Below are positions 58,261 to 64,000 of a stretch of DNA of 64,000 nt, piece after piece; within the stretch, counting starts at the first letter, position 1; each line of letters begins with the position of its first letter. Position numbers and translations under genes: made by a program. Source of the stretch: Lotus japonicus (lineage: Eukaryota > Streptophyta > Magnoliopsida > Fabales > Fabaceae); assembly GCF_012489685.1 (NCBI RefSeq), contig NC_080043.1, forward strand, positions 12,022,223-12,086,222, read 5' to 3'. Below the pieces are notes generated by a model. That model was not told where the DNA came from. It saw only the letters and a program-made list of their open reading frames with translations, and made no database searches.

Positions 58261-60472
58261 ATGCCTGAAGCTCCCAAAGACTACAACCTCCTTGACCAGA
58301 ACAAGAAAATCCTCAACTTCATCGAGGATGTCACTGAAAACGCCGACCAAGTCCAGCAGAAGGTCCTCTCCGAAATCCTCTCCAACAATGCCAACGTTGA
58401 GTACCTCAAACGACACGGCCTCAACGGCCACACCGACCGTGACACCTTCAAGAAACTCATGCCCGTCACCACCTATGAAGAAATCCAACCTGATATCGAC
58501 CGCATCGCCAATGGCGACACCTCTCCCATCCTTTGCTCCAAACCCATTTCAGAGTTTCTCACAAGGTGAGAGGAGTCTATACTCTATAGACTCAATATAA
58601 CATATATATTATTTTTTAAAATTTGGTCTCTTTACTTTTTTCTGTGTGTTATTGTTGCTGGATTATATATTCAGCTTTTCTCGCTTCGATTCGTTATTAG
58701 TTATCAGAATAATAAATTTTGATGATTTTTTTTTTCAGCTCTGGGACATCTGGTGGTGAGAGAAAGCTGATGCCTACAATTGAAGATGAGCTAGGGAGGA
58801 GGACTTTGCTTTATAGCTTGTTGATGCCGGTGATGAGCCAGTTTGTCCCTGATTTAGAAAAAGGGAAAGGAATGTACCTATTGTTCATAAAATCTGAAGC
58901 AAAAACACCTGGAGGCATTGTTGCTCGTCCAGTTCTAACAAGCTATTACAAAAGTTCCCATTTTAGGGACAGACCCTATGACCCTTACACCAACTACACA
59001 AGCCCAAATGAGACTGTCCTCTGTCCTGATTCCTACCAAAGCATGTATTCCCAATTGCTCTGTGGCCTTTGCCAAAACAAAGAAGTGTTCCGTGTAGGTG
59101 CTGTTTTCGCCTCTGGTTTCATAAGGGCCATTCGGTTCCTTGAGAAACACTGGCCACTCCTTTGCAATGATATCAGAACTGGAACCATCAACCCCACCAT
59201 AATCACTGATGCTTCAGTGAGAGAGGCGGTCTCCAAGATCGTCAAACCGGACCCGAAGCTGGCGGATTTCATTGAAGCTGAGTGTAGCAAGAGGTCATGG
59301 CAGGGTATAATTACCAGGCTGTGGCCTAACACCAAGTATGTGGATGTTATTGTGACAGGAACAATGTCACAATACATCCCCATACTTGATCACTACAGCA
59401 ATGGACTCCCTCTTGTGTGCACTATGTATGCTTCTAGTGAGTGCTACTTTGGGGTTAACCTCAACCCTCTTTGCAAACCCAGTGAGGTTTCTTACACCCT
59501 CATCCCCACCATGTGCTACTTTGAGTTCTTGCCTGTCAACAGAACCAATGGTGTCACTGATTCCATTCAGACACCCAGATCCCTCAATGAGAAGGAGCAG
59601 CAAGAGCTCGTCGAGCTTGTCGATGTCAAACTCGGCGAAGAGTATGAGCTTGTAGTCACAACCTATGCTGGTAAGAATAAATTCTTATCCATTTTGATGT
59701 TCATCATTTTATTGCGCTAATAAATTTTTTTAACAAAATCGGCATTGATTAGAGATATGATCAAAACAGTCTTTTTTTTTAATACTAAACTAGCTTTTGC
59801 GGCACGATTAGGCCTAATTCAAATTCTAAGAAAATTGGTTGAAATTGTCTGATTCACATGTGTTTGTTGTTGGGAATTTTTCCAGGATTGTACCGTTACA
59901 GGGTGGGTGATGTGTTGAGGGTAGCTGGATTCAAGAACAAAGCACCTCAATTCAACTTTGTTTGCAGGAAAAACGTGGTCCTGAGCATAGATTCTGACAA
60001 GACCGATGAGGTTGAGCTTCAGAATGCAATGGCAAATGCTGTGACCAACTTAGTGCCCTTTGACGCCGCGGTGTCCGAGTACACTAGCTTCGCGGACACC
60101 GCAACGATCCCAGGGCACTATGTGCTGTACTGGGAGCTCGCCCTCAATGGCACAACCCAAATTCCTCCCTGTGTGTTTGAGGATTGCTGCTTAACCATTG
60201 AGGAATCGCTGAACAGCGTGTACCGCCAGGGTCGCGTATCTGACAAATCGATCGGGCCGCTTGAGATCAAGATTGTGGAACAGGGCACTTTTGATAAGCT
60301 CATGGACTATGCTATTAGCTTAGGGGCTTCAATAAACCAGTACAAGACACCAAGGTGTGTGAAGTTTGCACCTGTTGTGGAACTCTTGAACTCAAGGGTA
60401 ATGTCAAGCTATTTTAGTCCTAAGTGTCCAAAATGGGTTCCAGGACACAAGCAGTGGATCAATCAGAACTGA
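58261..60472 (+). CDS. GH3: GH3 acyl-acid amido synthetase (auxin-conjugating type)
   Basis: Exons 58261-58565, 58739-59670 and 59886-60472 join in frame to 607 aa, the family's usual length. The start [17 protein letters not shown] is the standard N-terminus of plant group II GH3 enzymes. ATP-binding motifs are present: [13 protein letters not shown] from residue 102, [12 protein letters not shown] from residue 332 and [12 protein letters not shown] from residue 417. The C-terminus reads [16 protein letters not shown]. Group II members adenylate indole-3-acetic acid and join it to amino acids such as Asp, lowering free auxin in the cytosol; they are typically rapidly auxin-induced. No key residue looks altered. 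It is closest in style to Arabidopsis GH3.1/GH3.5/GH3.6; I cannot tell which. Long antisense frames over its exons are shadows. Confidence 0.95.
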
Positions 60473-61412
60473 AGAAGGTGGAAAATTAATTGTTATTATG
60501 TGGTTGGTCTTGGTTGGTAGCTTTTTCTCATGGCGGTTCACGTGAACTGTTTTTTTGTGGACATGTTAGGGATGAGAAGAAGAAATTTTAATCACTCTTT
60601 TTAGGTTAATTCTATGTTTAAAGACTTATTTAGTTCTTCTTGTTATAACTTGCATAGTGAACTGAACCTAGCCACTGTAAAAAGCAACAATTTATGTTTG
60701 AAAGAAAGCAAAGCTGTTTGCCTTGGCTTTCTTTTTATCCAGTAAATTTTCCCTTTTTTTTAATTGAAAATTCTTAACTTTGTGCCAATAATCATCATCA
60801 TAACGTAAGGTTCTGTTGGGAATTGGTTTCTTAAATGCACCCAGCAATTATGGGTGCTTGCTGAAGTGTCATGGTCATGGGGCTTTTTTTATTTGGCATA
60901 ACGGCAAACAAGACATCACTTCTCAACACCTCTCTTTTTCTATAGTTTTCAGTAAAAAGCATGCCAACTTTAAAAGATTAGATATAAAAACCAAAACAAA
61001 ATTATCCTGTTTTTCACTGAGTTAGAGGGCTATTCTGCAAAAACACACTTTGCAATTTGAAGATTAAGACTTTTGCCCATAATTCAACCTAGTGGTAGTG
61101 GGAGACTGGGAGGGGTTGTTCTTGTTTTCTTTTAACATATTAACAAATAGTTGTTTCTGTCAGATTCTGTCACTAAATCAAGGAACTAAAAACCTTGTGA
61201 GTGTGGCTAGTATTAGTATTAAATGAATAGAGGGGTTTCTGTTCAAGGTTCAAACTTCAAACATGCTTTCTTCAGCATTTTCAAAAGCAAACAAAAGAGT
61301 TATGTTATCTATCATCATAGTGATGAACAAACCAAAGGACTAAGTCAAATATAATCCGTTTCCATGCAATTAAACTCTGGAAAATCATAGGAGGACTAGT
61401 CAAGTCACATGT
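60473..61412. other. Downstream flank of GH3, no other gene
   Basis: Contains the GH3 3' UTR (no clean polyadenylation signal identified) and non-coding DNA. No other gene is seen. Confidence 0.4.
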
Positions 61413-61844
61413 ATGTACATAGATGTACAATGCCAAGGAAGTTTTGGATCAGAGTGGGTAGGAGAAGATATGGAAGAATCAGAGCAATCAGAGTGTTGTT
61501 CCCTGTTGGCCACAATATTCTTTGAAAACAAACAAAAAAAGAAAACAGTTCTTTCGTTTGTTGAAGGTTGTGTCAGAGGAAATTATGCAGTTCAGACAAG
61601 CCGGGAGAACGAGACAAGTATTCTTTCGGAGACAAAATTGTGTTCGCCTCAGACTGATAAAGCACCAAAGCAAGTGACAAAAGGAGATAAGGTTGGTACT
61701 ACATTTCAGTGTGTGTTGCTTATTTGGTGTAAGCAGCACAGACTGCTCATGTGTTTTCATCTTTATGGTTTACCATATCTGTTCGGTATGTACATTGTAA
61801 GATTATTAAATAAATCCAAAGGTAGCACAATAATCATCATGTGA
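61413..61844 (+). CDS. Hypothetical 143-aa frame, doubtful
   Basis: An ATG-started frame (MYIDVQCQGSFGSEWVGEDM onward) stays open for 143 codons with a mixed composition. No domain, splice signals or homologous copy in the window. Its 3' end overlaps a tandem duplication at 61813-61890, and a long antisense frame covers the same bases, so chance is quite possible. Confidence 0.2.
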   Translation: MYIDVQCQGSFGSEWVGEDMEESEQSECCSLLATIFFENKQKKKTVLSFVEGCVRGNYAVQTSRENETSILSETKLCSPQTDKAPKQVTKGDKVGTTFQCVLLIWCKQHRLLMCFHLYGLPYLFGMYIVRLLNKSKGSTIIIM

Positions 61845-61890
61845 AATATATAATCCAAAGGTAGTACAATAATCATCATGTGAAAGATAT
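61813..61890 (+). repeat. 39-bp tandem duplication
   Basis: AATCCAAAGGTAGCACAATA, then ATCATCATGTGAAATATAT, is followed at once by a second copy with two base differences (GTAGTAC, GAAAGATAT). A simple recent local duplication. Confidence 0.85.
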
Positions 61891-62321
61891 AATTGAGTCA
61901 CTGTAATTTTGATTACTTGAAGCGTGTTTGGATGTATTTCTCTTTCACCAGAATCGATTTTCTCCACATTACCAAGCCTATGTAGTTGAGAGATAACCAA
62001 CATGATTTTAACGCAACATCTAGAATACAAGTCAGTATACATTCGATATTTCCAGGATTTTTCCACATTTTGATTTGTATTTTGCACAAAATACTTGAAA
62101 ACAATGAATTGCCCATGCCAAAACGTTGTGTTAAAAATATGAAGATCCACTACCTTTCTAAGGTTCAAGCATTTTCTATCGATATTACAGACCTCAAATT
62201 GTGGAGAGCTACAAAAAAAAGAGTATATTTTGTTTTCTTCATATAGGAGCACCTAGTCGATTCTTGGCCTTAAGAGAAGACTAACATTCTTGATGGACAG
62301 GTATGATGACCAGGTGGTTTT

Positions 62322-62457
62322 TAATTTTTTTCGGATAGGTAAATGTTAGTTGTTAATAATGTTAGTAAATTAGTCCTCCTCAGGGTTCGAACCCTAGACT
62401 CTTCACCCTTCATCCCACCCAACTCTTATGTCTCTAACTCTTACCACTTGAACTATC
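62322..62457 (-). mobile_element. SINE, minus strand
   Basis: On the minus strand, CAAGTGGTAAGAGTTAGAG carries the A box and GTCTAGGGTTCGAACCCTGA the B box, about 50 bp apart. It then runs through AACTAACATTTACCTATCCG to a short A-rich tail. The word order matches the SINE at 4360-4488 (GGTAAGAGCTAGGGG, GGGTTCGAATC, AACCACTAACATTTGCCTAA), so the two are one family. Confidence 0.7.
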
Positions 62458-63200
62458 ATTCGGGGTTGTGATTGAACCTGGTCAAGCTCACCACCCACGC
62501 AGGTTCAATCACCACCCATATCGCACGTTAAGATGCAATGCTTGGTCTTGTGCCAAGTGCGTTTTCAACCTCCACCCGACCCTATGTCGCGCATCGAGCC
62601 TCACTGCTTGGCCCCGTGTCAAGTATGTTTTAATTTCAACCTCTACCCGACTCAATTCCTTTTGATGAAGACACACATGAATATCAAACGTCAGCAGACA
62701 CAGACACATCAGGTGCACCGTCCCTCGGAGGCTATGACTTTACCTCTCTTAAGGCTTTTGTGCCTAATCCTTAGCTGCAACCCTTGGGGGTCTGTGGACC
62801 GTAATGAGGTTTGGGCCGGATGGATGAGTCTCATGGAGTTGGGTATATAATTAACAGGCGGACCGAGGACACACATGTACAAAAGTCTCACCTCGCAGAA
62901 AAACCTTCCTTGTCAACTGGACGTTTCTCAGTCATACACCTACTGGCTAGATCTCGATCATCGGCCATATACATCTAATTTTGTAGATTAATCAACCGAC
63001 CCGATTCAATGTAACCAAATCTAGGTTTATGAGGCTCACCTACTATATAAATGATGCTTATGTGACCCATTGTATGTTCACAAAATTACCTGAATAATAC
63101 TTCCAAGTTTCTTTGCTCTTGGTCTTAGGTTTTTTTTTTCTATAACAAATACATCTTCACCATAACCGACGATATTTTATAAAATTAGGCTCCCTTATAA
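62458..63200 (+). repeat. Probable LTR-retroelement remnant with short duplication
   Basis: A segment (GATGCAATGCTTGGTCTTG, then TTTTCAACCTCCACCCGACC) is imperfectly duplicated about 65 bp downstream (CTCACTGCTTGGCCCCGTG, then CAACCTCTACCCGACTC). Further on, a TATA-like CTACTATATAAATGATG (63042) and LTR-style words follow. Ends are not defined. Confidence 0.35.
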
Positions 63201-64000
63201 ATTCTCAAGGCAGTTGTTTTATTTCAAATATATTAGTTTAGGTTACCGCTCTTGGCACAATAATTGAGAAGTGATCTTCAATTTTTTTTTTCAAAAACTC
63301 TCTATAGTTGCAAATCCATTGGATGGAGACATTTTGAATCAGGTTTAGGCTACCTCTCTGAATGTCCTCAACAATATTCGACACTTTGGCGTCCCAGTCT
63401 CCTTGCAGGATTGTAGATCGACATTAAGCATCATCAGGTGCTCGTTAGGATCGACTAGTCCTTCTTACATGCCAAACTTCATGGTGCTTAAACGATACGA
63501 GATTTCAGTATAAAAACGATCTCATCAGAAAATGTCACAGGTTCCCTCCCCGCTGCATTGGTTGGAGAGCTTCTTCCCTTCTCTAGTTGTCAACAACAAG
63601 GTCTCTTATATGACCTTGCAACAAAAAACATTGATATTGTATTTCAGCCAGACCAAGTTCTAGGACTCTCAACAAAAATCTTGATTGTGCTTTTTTTTTC
63701 CTCAAATCTATTTTCTCGATTGCTTGACCAGACTCACCTTCCGTCATCATCTTCGTCATTTCACCACTACCTTGAGGACTCCTATTTCCTTAAGATCTAG
63801 GAAACAGTTTACTAGGATCCCACCGTTCCATAAATTTGAAACAATGAAAAACTAAAGCCTAATTATTTGACTTTTAAAGTAAAATATTTGAGAATTCCCA
63901 TAATTTGATTCCGCCTTGAGACATATTTTACCAGTTTTATTATAACTTCAATTAAAGCATTATTATCAATTTTACGTTAAGATAAAGTTATAAGTGTAAT
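63201..64000. other. Intergenic to the window edge
   Basis: Only short frames, one of 80 codons at 63558-63800 with no recognisable domain. It could be retroelement-derived, like the segment before it. Nothing firm. Confidence 0.3.

Noticed and set aside
58123..58488. 121-aa antisense frame over GH3 exon 1
   Set aside because: It is the complement of a well-supported coding exon; its acidic composition is a codon-usage shadow.
59033..59383. 116-aa antisense frame over GH3 exon 2
   Set aside because: Shadow of the GH3 coding frame, with no splice or homology support.
62388..62398. tRNA gene suggested by GGTTCGAACCC
   Set aside because: The A box and B box are present but no cloverleaf acceptor stem is. 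The word order matches the SINE at 4360.
1..64000. CRISPR arrays, bacterial operons, phage or organellar DNA
   Set aside because: No regularly spaced short repeats of that kind. Genes have plant-type introns, and base composition and families fit nuclear plant DNA.

Overview
This is a 64-kb piece of an AT-rich, intron-containing plant nuclear genome, most probably a dicot and plausibly a legume. That guess rests on the protein families and the style of the mobile elements, not on any marker gene. Three clear host genes can be assembled exon by exon with the reading frame preserved. They are a G-type lectin S-receptor-like kinase (5682-9107, 7 exons, 807 aa), a WD40 protein resembling WDR25/PRP17 (14566-19625, 4 exons, 424 aa), and a group II GH3 acyl-acid amido synthetase (58261-60472, 3 exons, 607 aa). 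A small gene of unknown function (469-1523, minus, 3 exons, 116 aa) also splices together cleanly.

Most of the rest is mobile DNA, and several insertions can be delimited to the base. From left to right: a SINE with a 12-bp duplication (4360-4488); a hAT element with an 8-bp duplication, carrying a piece of a phosphoenolpyruvate/phosphate translocator gene and a nested truncated LINE (10646-12488); a non-coding Helitron (12969-14369); a ~1.4-kb inverted repeat just downstream of the WD40 gene (19884-21295); a Mutator-like element with a perfect 9-bp duplication (21791-23518); two Tourist/Harbinger-type MITEs (26614-27190 and 48522-49201); and a solo LTR with a 5-bp duplication (30619-31858). 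Smaller MITEs, SINEs and a short retroposon lie at 9469, 18490, 55344, 55709, 56421, 56887 and 62322.

The most interesting stretch is 33.8-42.3 kb. A 4.6-kb Helitron (33815-38435) contains a decayed replication-protein-A-like exon pair, a frameshifted fragment of a host mTERF gene, and a PIF1-like helicase whose Walker A motif reads GGTGKP instead of GGTGKT. Its 3' hairpin is followed by CTAG|T. Immediately downstream, a second Helitron relic has an intact 108-aa RPA-like OB-fold gene (40017-40434) and ends at 42264 with the same hairpin but CTGG|T. A 1.4-kb Mutator-like element (40687-42090) has landed inside it.

The window is therefore a few ordinary plant genes (defence/recognition kinase, WD40 scaffold, auxin homeostasis enzyme) separated by nested transposons. 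At least two elements have picked up host gene fragments. I found no CRISPR array, tRNA gene, rRNA gene or organellar insertion, and no wholly unknown enzymatic system. The novelty is in gene capture and nested element structure. All boundaries come from reading the bases. Family names come from recognising motifs and were not checked by a database search.
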